Assembly (NCBI GenBank): GCA_016471375.1
Contig: WGLZ01000049.1
Location: 1 to 64,000 of the forward strand
From: Cyanobacteria bacterium RI_101
Lineage (GTDB): Bacteria; Cyanobacteriota; Cyanobacteriia; Cyanobacteriales; Microcystaceae
DNA: 64,000 bases
Direction of reading: 5' to 3'
The stretch's first letter is position 1. Each line of letters opens with the position of its first letter. Below are positions 25,999 through 33,574 of this stretch, one piece after another. The notes under the pieces were generated by a model. It saw nothing but the letters and a program-made list of their open reading frames with translations, searched no databases and had not been told where the DNA came from. A program made the translations under genes and the position numbers.

Positions 25999-27006
25999 GT
26001 GACCGAAAACAAACCTTTGTCCCCCCGGCAGTTGGAGCGCCTGTTGGCCATTGACGACTGTATTCGTTCGCCCCATTGCTATACGGCTAAGGCCTTGGCG
26101 GCGCGGCTGGGAGTTTCGGAAAGAACCCTCCGGGCCGATTTGGCTTTTTTGCGAGACCGGTTTGACGCTCCCCTGGAATTTAGTTCTAGTAAGGGTTATC
26201 ACTACGCGGATCCCCGCTGGCGCTTACCCGCGATTCCCCTGACCCAAGGGGAACTGTTTGCCCTGACCCTCGGCGCTAAGGCGCTGGAAGGCTATGCCGG
26301 TTCCGCCTATGAGGCGGAGTTGCAGTCCTCGATCCAACAGTTGGCCCGACGGTTGCCGGAAAAAGTCTGGGTCAATCTGGAAAAGTTGGTGCAAGAGCGG
26401 ATTAATTTTCGACCGGGAGCGGAGTTGCTCAACCTTGACCCCAATATTTATCAAGTCCTACAGGAGGCTTGGCGCTCTTCCCGACAACTCTGGATGCGCT
26501 ATTACACGGCGGGGCGCGACGCGGAGTCGGAACGCGTCGTTGACCCCTACTATCTGGACATTTACCGGGGCAGTAATCCTTACCTGGTGGCCTTTTGCCA
26601 TCATCGTCAGGCTTTCCGGGAGTTTCGCCTTGACCGTATCCGGGAGTATCGCATTTTAGACCAGACCTTCGACCCCGACCCCAGTTTTGATTGGAAAATC
26701 TACAGCAAAAACGCCTTTCAGGTGGAAAAGGGAAATTGTCTTTACCGGGTGGCGATTGAGTTTACCCGTAAGGCGGCGCCGTTTATCCGGGAGCGGGAGT
26801 GGCATTCGTCCCAGAGGATTGAGGAACGCGCCGACGGTTCTTTGACGTTGCGTCTGGAGGTGGGCGGTTTGCAGGAGGTGAAACGCTGGCTTCTGTACTA
26901 TGGCAAGGAGGCTATGGCTACGGCGCCGCCGGAGTTGGTAAAATTGCTTCAGCAGGAGACCGAGATTATGGCTCGGCAGTATGAAACTGGAGATTTTGAA
27001 TCATGA
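25999..27006 (+). CDS. WYL-domain transcriptional regulator of the cas locus
   Basis: A 335-residue protein starting at GTG. The N-terminal winged helix (YTAKALAARLGVSERTLRAD, about residues 26-48) is DeoR-like; the C-terminal part contains the WYL-type Sm-fold (SRQLWMRYYTAG, then DPYYLDIYRGSNPYLVAF) that binds small ligands or nucleic acid. Such genes often open cyanobacterial CRISPR loci and control them. It overlaps cas6 by four bases (ATGA). The palindrome at 25925 and its twin at 33499 are likely targets; direction of control is not predictable from sequence. Confidence 0.85.
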   Translation: MTENKPLSPRQLERLLAIDDCIRSPHCYTAKALAARLGVSERTLRADLAFLRDRFDAPLEFSSSKGYHYADPRWRLPAIPLTQGELFALTLGAKALEGYAGSAYEAELQSSIQQLARRLPEKVWVNLEKLVQERINFRPGAELLNLDPNIYQVLQEAWRSSRQLWMRYYTAGRDAESERVVDPYYLDIYRGSNPYLVAFCHHRQAFREFRLDRIREYRILDQTFDPDPSFDWKIYSKNAFQVEKGNCLYRVAIEFTRKAAPFIREREWHSSQRIEERADGSLTLRLEVGGLQEVKRWLLYYGKEAMATAPPELVKLLQQETEIMARQYETGDFES

Positions 27007-27647
27007 ATTTTTTAGAAATTCAATTTTCACTAAGGGGTCGCACGCTCCCAGCCGATCATGGCTATAGTCTTTACTCTGCGATCAAGCAGATCTGCCAATC
27101 CCAAGGAGTAGAAATTACGCCAGAAATCTTGCTTTCTAGTATTCCGGGGATTGGCAATAAGCAGGGAACGATCTATTTAAACCGTTATTCTCGCTTTCGC
27201 CTACGGTGCCCAGCGGAACAAGCGCAAACGTGGTATCGCCTTCTCCAAAATCAAGTGCTTGACTTGCGCGGTAATCTGATCCGCCTGATTCAGCCGCGTT
27301 TAACCCTGATCCAAGCTTCTCCTATCTTGACCTCGCGATTAGTCGTGATTAAGTTGGAGCAGTGGGATGAGCATACAGCGCCGCAATATTTTCTGGAATC
27401 CTGTCAAAAGGGTTTGGAAAGACTAGAAATCAAAGGTCAACCGTTTATCGAGAGTAGCCCAGATGGAAACTTAGCCCGGCGCTCGCTCCAAATTCGCGGC
27501 AAACATGTGATGGGGTTTGGCGTGACGGTAGAAGGGTTAAGCGCCGATGACTCTATCAAATTACAGTGTGTAGGGTTAGGCGGACGGGGTCATTTTGGCT
27601 GTGGCTGGTTTTATGCAAAAAAGGAGGAATCTGAAAATGTCGCCTAA
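27003..27647 (+). CDS. cas6: CRISPR pre-crRNA endoribonuclease Cas6, MYXAN type
   Basis: A 214-residue RAMP-fold protein: LEIQFSLRGRTLPADHGYSL at the start and the glycine-rich loop CVGLGGRGHFGCGWF at the C-terminus, typical of Cas6. It would cut the array transcript within each repeat, 3' of the GCC-loop-GGC hairpin, to leave an 8-base 5' handle. The catalytic histidine is probably His28 or His40-region, not determined here. It overlaps both the WYL gene and cas3. Confidence 0.88.
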   Translation: MNFLEIQFSLRGRTLPADHGYSLYSAIKQICQSQGVEITPEILLSSIPGIGNKQGTIYLNRYSRFRLRCPAEQAQTWYRLLQNQVLDLRGNLIRLIQPRLTLIQASPILTSRLVVIKLEQWDEHTAPQYFLESCQKGLERLEIKGQPFIESSPDGNLARRSLQIRGKHVMGFGVTVEGLSADDSIKLQCVGLGGRGHFGCGWFYAKKEESENVA

Positions 27648-29910
27648 ATTAAAGCCGAATTGTTTATTAGCGAAATCCTATAAAGCCGGTCATTGGCAAG
27701 GGTCTTACAGTTTGGTCGGTCACACTGCCGATGTGGTCAACGCCGTCACGGTGTTAGTGAATACCTTGGGTGATCGCTTGCTTGAGCAATTTGGTTTAAC
27801 TTGCACCCTAGAGCATCTAAGAAATACGGTAAAGTTAGCCGCCTATCTTCATGATTGGGGTAAAGCAAATCACCACTTTCAAGGAATGGTTCGCTCTCAA
27901 ATTCCGGGAACTTCTCCCCAGCGTTCTCTAGAAGAACAGCAAATGTTGCGCCATGAAGTGGCGTCTGTTTTGTTGGCGTGGGAATTTCGAGAATGGTTGC
28001 AACAGGCTGAGGCGGATTTTTACACCGCTCTAATGGCGGCCGGCGGTCATCATCTCAAATTAGGAGGAAAACAAGGCCAGTGTAGTGACGAGTTTGGCGA
28101 AATTAAACCAAGCGGAGACGTAGAACTATTTTTATATTTTCTTCATCCTAATTTTAAAGGTTTATTGAAATATGGATTTAGAAATATTGATGGCTTAACG
28201 CCTAAGATTAAGCTTTCAGCCGCTCCCGCTCAAGTCTGGACGGTTAATGATATCAAGAAGAAGCGAAGCGAGGTTAAAGACGCATTAGCCGAGCGCTCTC
28301 TTGATCAAACTTTATGCGCCGTGGTTAAAGCCCTCTTAATTGCCGGGGATTGTTCGGCTTCCGCTTTTCCCAATGCGGATCTCACAAGGCAAGATGGGAC
28401 AAAACTAAGCTATAGGGATTGGATCACCAAGGAAATTGCAACAACTTTAGATCAAAATAAAGTACAAAGGGTGATTGATCAGCGATTGGCGGGCGACTCT
28501 CTCAGACCCTTTCAAACAAATCTGGGCAAGATTAAAAGCCGGGTGGCCATCGCTAGGGCAGGTTGCGGCACGGGAAAAACCTTGGGCGCCTATAATTGGG
28601 CTAAAACCCACGCTCTTGGTCGTAAACTCTTTTTCTGTTATCCTACTACAGGTACAAGTACAGAGGGCTTTATTGACTATGTTCACGGTAAATTAGAAGC
28701 TGAACTCTTTCACTCCCGCTATCAAGTCGATTTAGAGATGATGAAAACAGGGGAAGAGGAACAACTCGAAGCGGGTTCGGAAGTGGCGATTAAACTAGAA
28801 TCTTTCCGAGCTTGGGGCGCCGAGTCCATTGTCTGTACAGTGGATACCGTTCTCGGTTTATTTCAATGTAATCGTCGTCCATTGTACTGCTTTCCCGCTA
28901 TCGCTAATGCCGCCTTTGTCTTTGATGAAGTCCATTGCTACGACGCTAAACTTTTCGGAACGTTACTACGCTTTTTAAAAGTGGTGAAAGCGCCGGTTTT
29001 ACTCATGTCCGCGTCGGTTCTCCCTTGGCAAAAACGGGCGATTGAGGAAGCGGTTGGCGAACCTATTGAAATTATTGAAGGGCCCAAGGATTTGGAAACT
29101 AAACCTCGTTATCGCTTTTATCTTCAAAACGAGCCAGACTGGCGACGAGTGGAGGAAGAATTACAGTCTGGCGGCAAGGCGCTTTGGGTCTGTAATCAGG
29201 TCAATACGGCTATCGCAGTTTACCAAGAAGCTAAAAAGCGAGGATTGCCAGCTCTCCTTTATCACAGTCGTTATCGTTATCAAGACCGGGTTAATCATCA
29301 TCGCGCGGTTGTGGACGCTTTCAAGCCAGATCAGAAAAAGCCTGTCATAGCAATTTGTACTCAGGTGGCGGAGATGTCCTTAGATTTATCGGCTACTTTG
29401 CTGGTTTCTCAAATTGCCGATCCTGCGGGGTTGATTCAAAGATTAGGGCGCTTAAATCGTCGATATTGCGGTCATGCCCTGGACGCTCTCTTTTATCCCG
29501 ATGAAAAAGAGGGGTTTCCCTACAGCGCCGTCACTCTCGCCCAAGGGAAGGCCATGCTGGAAAGTCTCACCGGCGACGTTAATCAAAGCCAGTTAGCCCA
29601 ATGGTTAGAAGTGTTTACTCCAGAGCCGGGAGACGGCGATGATGATCTTAATTTAGTCTGGTTAGATGGCGGTTGGAAAACCTATCCCGCTCCCTTGCGA
29701 GAACCAGGGTATAATATTACCGCCCTGTTGGAGCAAGATTTGTCTCGGATCAAAGGATTGCCGACCCAAGAAATTGCTAAATTTACTGTCCCCATTCCAG
29801 CGACGGGCTGGAAGCCGAAGGAAAAATACAAGTTTTATCCCATTGCCCCCAGGAGTCTCTGGTCTTACACCGAGGAAATCGGCGCTACACAACGAGGAGG
29901 TAACCTGTAA
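27637..29910 (+). CDS. cas3: CRISPR-associated helicase-nuclease Cas3
   Basis: A 757-residue protein starting at the ATG at 27637, with AGGAGG nine bases upstream; it overlaps cas6 by 11 bases. The N-terminal HD nuclease has His29 in SLVGHTADVV and HD in AAYLHDWGKANHHF, and a later GGHH. The SF2 helicase has Walker A AGCGTGKTLGA, the DEVH box FDEVHCYDA, LMSASV and motif VI LIQRLGRLNRR. It is recruited by Cascade to unwind and degrade the target. All motifs are intact, so interference should be possible. Confidence 0.95.
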   Translation: MSPKLKPNCLLAKSYKAGHWQGSYSLVGHTADVVNAVTVLVNTLGDRLLEQFGLTCTLEHLRNTVKLAAYLHDWGKANHHFQGMVRSQIPGTSPQRSLEEQQMLRHEVASVLLAWEFREWLQQAEADFYTALMAAGGHHLKLGGKQGQCSDEFGEIKPSGDVELFLYFLHPNFKGLLKYGFRNIDGLTPKIKLSAAPAQVWTVNDIKKKRSEVKDALAERSLDQTLCAVVKALLIAGDCSASAFPNADLTRQDGTKLSYRDWITKEIATTLDQNKVQRVIDQRLAGDSLRPFQTNLGKIKSRVAIARAGCGTGKTLGAYNWAKTHALGRKLFFCYPTTGTSTEGFIDYVHGKLEAELFHSRYQVDLEMMKTGEEEQLEAGSEVAIKLESFRAWGAESIVCTVDTVLGLFQCNRRPLYCFPAIANAAFVFDEVHCYDAKLFGTLLRFLKVVKAPVLLMSASVLPWQKRAIEEAVGEPIEIIEGPKDLETKPRYRFYLQNEPDWRRVEEELQSGGKALWVCNQVNTAIAVYQEAKKRGLPALLYHSRYRYQDRVNHHRAVVDAFKPDQKKPVIAICTQVAEMSLDLSATLLVSQIADPAGLIQRLGRLNRRYCGHALDALFYPDEKEGFPYSAVTLAQGKAMLESLTGDVNQSQLAQWLEVFTPEPGDGDDDLNLVWLDGGWKTYPAPLREPGYNITALLEQDLSRIKGLPTQEIAKFTVPIPATGWKPKEKYKFYPIAPRSLWSYTEEIGATQRGGNL

Positions 29911-31421
29911 TGACAACGATGATTCTTTCCCTTTTTAACCCGAATAGCCTTTTACCCCATCGGGCGGGGGTCGCCGGGTTAGCTCTGGCGTTATCGGCGC
30001 TTAATCAACAAGGCGCTCCTTTGCAGTGGGAAGTGACCGATAGCGATATCAAGCTTTCTTGGAATTGCTCTGATAAAGAAGCGGTTCAGTGGTTGCTCTC
30101 CCAGACCTATGAGATTAAGGACGGTTATTTAAATGTTAAGGCTCTCAAGTTAGACGAGCAAAGCCGTTATGTTTTTACAGATGGAGTAACCACGACATTT
30201 TTACAACATAGTCAACAGCGTAGTTTTGACAAGACGACTCAATCTAAAGGATTTAAGGTTGATGAAGGGCAACCTGAAATTTGGCTAGATTATCGACCGT
30301 TATTAACGTGTTACTATACGGGCGAGTTTAAAGAATCTTTTAATACGAAAGGAAAATTCAAGAAAGAAATTCCTTTAAAAGGTCACCATTTACCCGGATT
30401 AGTAGAAGATTTTGCTAACGGCGCCTATCAAGAGTCTCCAGAAAATTATCTTTCCCTGTTGTTTTTACCGATTGCTTGCCAATATTACCGATTACCCGGA
30501 TTCCTATCGGCGTTAGTCATTCCCAGCGTCACTAATCTTAACGTCTGGGTTAAACGTCGTCGGGCCTCTGCTGGCAAGACGGCTCGAAAACTGACTCCCT
30601 ATGGGGAGTTTCGGGCTAACGGCGCCGGAGAATCAGCTTTGAGATTTCTTTTACAAGAGAAATTCATTGAAGATTCTCAAGAGTTTCGAGTTAATTACTG
30701 TGAAGTTTATCGACTCGGAAAACAACCGTGGGATGGAAATCAATCCTATCTAAAGCAGGCGGTTTATCGGGTTCAGGCAACAGATCACGTTTTGGAGCTA
30801 TATCAAAACGCCTGGTCACTCTTTCCAGCCGTTGTCCGCACCATGACGGAAAAAGGTACCGAAAAAACTTGGCTAGCTCATTCTAAGGTCTTGCCTTGGA
30901 TTGCGGATAACCTCATTGCCAAGAGACGGTGGTATGAGGGATTCTTTGAATTCCGTAAAACCACTGAAATTTATGAACGTAAAGGACTCATTAAAATGAC
31001 CAACTATCTTGAACCGCTTGAACAAATTTTCTTTGACGCCATTAAAGGCGGATTCAGCGCCTATCTACGAAAACAAATCGAAGAGGCGACTAAACAAGGC
31101 AGGCAACTGGACTATCCTCAAGCCATGAAAAAGATCATTTACTTATTCCAACGCCCTAGCACGCAACCCGAATTTGCGGCGGCGGTTGTCGATTTTCTCA
31201 GTCGGAATCCCAGTAAAGCGGCCCGCGGCGCCGGCTCGGAGATTTATCACTGGCTTCACCGCGAGCGGAACTGGAAACAGGCCCGAGATCTGGCGCTACT
31301 GGCCATTGCCACCTATGAAGGCAAAAATAAACAGGGCGAAACCGAAGTGCCAGAGGAAATGCTGGATCAGGTTGCGACCGGCGCCGAATCAGGGGGCGGT
31401 CTAGAACTGGAGCTAGCCTAA
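29910..31421 (+). CDS. cas8: Cascade large subunit, Cas8a1/Cmx1 (MYXAN type)
   Basis: A 503-residue protein beginning TTMILSLFNPNSLLPHRAGV AG; the opening HRAGVAGL pattern is characteristic of Cas8a1/Cst1/Cmx1 large subunits, which recognise the PAM and recruit Cas3. Its ATG overlaps the cas3 stop (TAATG) behind a GGAGG. The C-terminal half is helical (about 330-480) and could include the small-subunit-like domain, as no separate cas11 gene is seen. Assignment rests on position and the N-terminal pattern. Confidence 0.8.
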   Translation: MTTMILSLFNPNSLLPHRAGVAGLALALSALNQQGAPLQWEVTDSDIKLSWNCSDKEAVQWLLSQTYEIKDGYLNVKALKLDEQSRYVFTDGVTTTFLQHSQQRSFDKTTQSKGFKVDEGQPEIWLDYRPLLTCYYTGEFKESFNTKGKFKKEIPLKGHHLPGLVEDFANGAYQESPENYLSLLFLPIACQYYRLPGFLSALVIPSVTNLNVWVKRRRASAGKTARKLTPYGEFRANGAGESALRFLLQEKFIEDSQEFRVNYCEVYRLGKQPWDGNQSYLKQAVYRVQATDHVLELYQNAWSLFPAVVRTMTEKGTEKTWLAHSKVLPWIADNLIAKRRWYEGFFEFRKTTEIYERKGLIKMTNYLEPLEQIFFDAIKGGFSAYLRKQIEEATKQGRQLDYPQAMKKIIYLFQRPSTQPEFAAAVVDFLSRNPSKAARGAGSEIYHWLHRERNWKQARDLALLAIATYEGKNKQGETEVPEEMLDQVATGAESGGGLELELA

Positions 31422-31471
31422 CTTTTTTCTCTACCCATTCAACCACTCAATTTTTAGGAGTTTTACTCGCC

Positions 31472-32329
31472 ATGACTAAACATCTGTTTGCCACTATTGT
31501 TACCCCCACCGCTGTCGCCGCTAATAATCGCGGGGAGGGCGACGGTAGCACCTTAGCGACGTTACAAAAGATTACTCGCGGCAGTGATCAGTACACAACG
31601 GTGAGCGCCGAAGCGATTCGCTGGGCTTATCGGGAGTATTTTCAAAATTATCACGGAGACCAGACGAATCGTAGTTTTGACCCGGATCAAGACAAGTACG
31701 AGTTTAAGACCGAAGTCTTCGATGCCGTCAAGTACATTGACGACGATCTGTTTGGCTATATGGACGCTAAAAAGGGGAAAGATAACAAAGACGCCACCAC
31801 TAAGCGCCGGGGAGCCTTAGAAATTAGTCGCGCCATTAGTCTTGATCCTTATTGGGGGGATATTGCTTTTGGTTCGACAGGAGGAACCAAAGGTAAAACC
31901 TCAATTCATCAAACTGAAGTTCACTGCACGGCCTATCAATATACTTTAGCCGTCACTCCCGCTCACTTGAAAAAGATTGAACGGGCTGAGTATCTACTAG
32001 AAGCAATCGCCGGGATTCGCCATGTGGGGGGTAATCATTCTCGTTTTCTCTATGAGTTTCGGCCGGAATCCCTTGTGTTGCGGATTACGGACGATCCTAG
32101 CCCCTGGATTATGGGCTGTTTTGAGCGGGTTGGCGATAGCGTTGGCTGTTCTCGTTTGGCGCGATTGGTAGAGGTGGGGGATATTCCCGCATCTGAGCTA
32201 ATTGTGGCGGGGGACGTCGCTCGGACTCCCTACGGAGAGCAACTGAAGAAGTTGGGGGTTAATGTCCACGGCGGGATCAAAACCGCTATCGCTGAAGCGA
32301 AGGAAGCTTTGCAAGCCTCGGTATCTTGA
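31472..32329 (+). CDS. cas7: Cascade backbone protein Cas7 (DevR/Cst2 family)
   Basis: A 285-residue protein of the Cas7/Cst2/DevR family: HLFATIVTPTAVAANNRGEG, later RGALEISRAISLDP and AGIRHVGGNHSRFLYEF. It coats the crRNA spacer in Cascade. AGGAG precedes the ATG by about 11 bases. Its stop TGA overlaps an ATG (TGATG), where a toxin-antitoxin module now begins instead of cas5. In the related Myxococcus dev locus the homologue DevR is followed directly by DevS (Cas5). Confidence 0.9.
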   Translation: MTKHLFATIVTPTAVAANNRGEGDGSTLATLQKITRGSDQYTTVSAEAIRWAYREYFQNYHGDQTNRSFDPDQDKYEFKTEVFDAVKYIDDDLFGYMDAKKGKDNKDATTKRRGALEISRAISLDPYWGDIAFGSTGGTKGKTSIHQTEVHCTAYQYTLAVTPAHLKKIERAEYLLEAIAGIRHVGGNHSRFLYEFRPESLVLRITDDPSPWIMGCFERVGDSVGCSRLARLVEVGDIPASELIVAGDVARTPYGEQLKKLGVNVHGGIKTAIAEAKEALQASVS

Positions 32330-32367
32330 TGAATACGTCTCTAAACTTAAAAATGAGGATAGTTTCT

Positions 32368-32604
32368 ATGACTAACATTCAACTCGCCAATGAGACTTGG
32401 GAAGCGTTATCCGCTCTCGCTGAGCAACGCCATCTTTCAATCCCTGATTTTCTTGAAAAAATCACTCAAGGACAATTAGCTGTAATTGACATCGAGGAGC
32501 TTGAAGACTTAATGGACGCTCAAGACGTTATCCTCGCAGAGTCCGATCCAGAAAATGGGGAGGCTATTCCCTGGGAGCAAGCTAAGCGGGAGCTAGGTTT
32601 TTAG
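32368..32604 (+). CDS. RelB-like antitoxin inserted in the cas operon
   Basis: A 78-residue acidic protein MTNIQLANETWEALSALAEQ, then IEELEDLMDAQDVILAESDP and PWEQAKRELGF. GAGGAT lies seven bases before the ATG at 32368; an in-frame ATG at 32329 overlaps the cas7 stop and could also be used. The acidic C-terminal helix ending WEQAKRELGF is typical of antitoxins that wrap RelE-type toxins. A mutated copy of its last 36 codons occurs at 43304-43417, and its leader sequence (32331-32372) recurs at about 41044-41086. Confidence 0.82.
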   Translation: MTNIQLANETWEALSALAEQRHLSIPDFLEKITQGQLAVIDIEELEDLMDAQDVILAESDPENGEAIPWEQAKRELGF

Positions 32605-32608
32605 ACTC

Positions 32609-32869
32609 ATGAGTCAATACCGTATCGAAATCCTAAGATCGGCTCAAAAATCTTTATCTAAGCTTCCTAAAGACATCCAAGTCAGAATCATTAGAAAAAT
32701 TGACGATCTTGGGATTAATCCTTATCCTCCTGATGCTAAAAAGCTCAAAAATGCTAATGGAAATTTTCGCATTCGAGTTGGCGATTATCGCGTCATCTAC
32801 AAAATTAAAGATAATGAGTTAGTTATCTTAGTCGTCAAAATTGCTCACCGTCGAGAGGTCTATGAATAA
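32609..32869 (+). CDS. relE: RelE/ParE-family toxin inserted in the cas operon
   Basis: An 86-residue protein YRIEILRSAQKSLSKLPKDI, then NFRIRVGDYRVIYKIKDNEL and VVKIAHRREVYE. This is the RelE pattern, including the C-terminal arginine-rich KIAHRREVYE that contributes catalysis in ribosome-dependent mRNA cleavage. It is four bases downstream of the antitoxin. Its last codons TATGAATAA contain the start codon of cas5 (ATG at 32862), coupling toxin and Cascade translation. Confidence 0.9.
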   Translation: MSQYRIEILRSAQKSLSKLPKDIQVRIIRKIDDLGINPYPPDAKKLKNANGNFRIRVGDYRVIYKIKDNELVILVVKIAHRREVYE

Positions 32870-33491
32870 TCTCTTTTACCTGGATTGTCCTTGCAGTAGC
32901 TTCCCCCGTAGCTTTGCGAGGGATTATAAGGAAACGTACCTTTACCCGCCTCCTTCGACAATCTATGGATTTTTATTATCTCTGGTGGGGGAAGTCGATT
33001 TAACCGCCCATTTAGGGGTAAAGTTAGCGATTGGTTTAATCGGCGCTCCGCCGCCTATTTCTCGTATTGTTCGCAAGCAACGACATCATAAGTTTAGTAA
33101 ACAGCATTTGGGAACCTATCCCAGTAGTCAGTTTTCTAAGCCGAACTTTCAAGAGTTGCTAACAGACTTAAAAATTGCCGTCTCTATTAATTCTTTGTCG
33201 GAAAAAGCGACGGTTACTCTAGCGGAAAGGGTGGCGATTGCCGTGAGTTTTCCTGAGCGGATTAGCCGTTTTGGAGGCTTGTCTTTGGGTGAGTCCTGGG
33301 CGATGGTCAACGGCTTTAGGGATTATCGAGATTCTGATGGGGAGATCACTTGGTTAGCAGTAGATAACCGAGGGCTGATTGCTTTGCCTGTTTGGATTGA
33401 CCGCGTCACAACCCAAGGCAAGTTCCAGCGATTTAGTCTCTCTGAAGGGGGACAACTCACAGAACAGAACTGGGTAACGATTAATCCGTAA
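32862..33491 (+). CDS. cas5: Cascade subunit Cas5 (DevS/Cmx5 family)
   Basis: A 209-residue RAMP-fold protein: FYLDCPCSSFPRSFARDYKE TYLYPPPSTIYGFLLSLVGE is the Cas5 signature (the PPPST-YG region). It caps the 5' handle of the crRNA. The ATG at 32862 overlaps the relE stop by eight bases and is preferred over an upstream start at 32841 because the conserved sequence begins here. It is the last gene of the first cas transcription unit. Confidence 0.9.
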   Translation: MNNLFYLDCPCSSFPRSFARDYKETYLYPPPSTIYGFLLSLVGEVDLTAHLGVKLAIGLIGAPPPISRIVRKQRHHKFSKQHLGTYPSSQFSKPNFQELLTDLKIAVSINSLSEKATVTLAERVAIAVSFPERISRFGGLSLGESWAMVNGFRDYRDSDGEITWLAVDNRGLIALPVWIDRVTTQGKFQRFSLSEGGQLTEQNWVTINP

Positions 33492-33498
33492 AAAAATA

Positions 33499-33543
33499 AT
33501 TTTAAACCCTGAAGTTTTTTTGCAGGGGTCATTGCCTAAAGTG
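33499..33543 (+). promoter_or_regulatory. cas promoter/operator 2 (ahead of cas4-cas1-cas2)
   Basis: TTTTAAACCCTG, 11 bases, CAGGGGTC, then TAAAGT beginning 14 bases after the C of CAGGG: the same architecture as 25925-25970. The spacer and the downstream bases differ, so conservation is confined to the arms, the T-rich flank and the hexamer position. It implies that adaptation and interference genes are controlled together. Confidence 0.65.
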
Positions 33544-33574
33544 GGAGTTATGTCAAATCTACTTCTCACTGATT

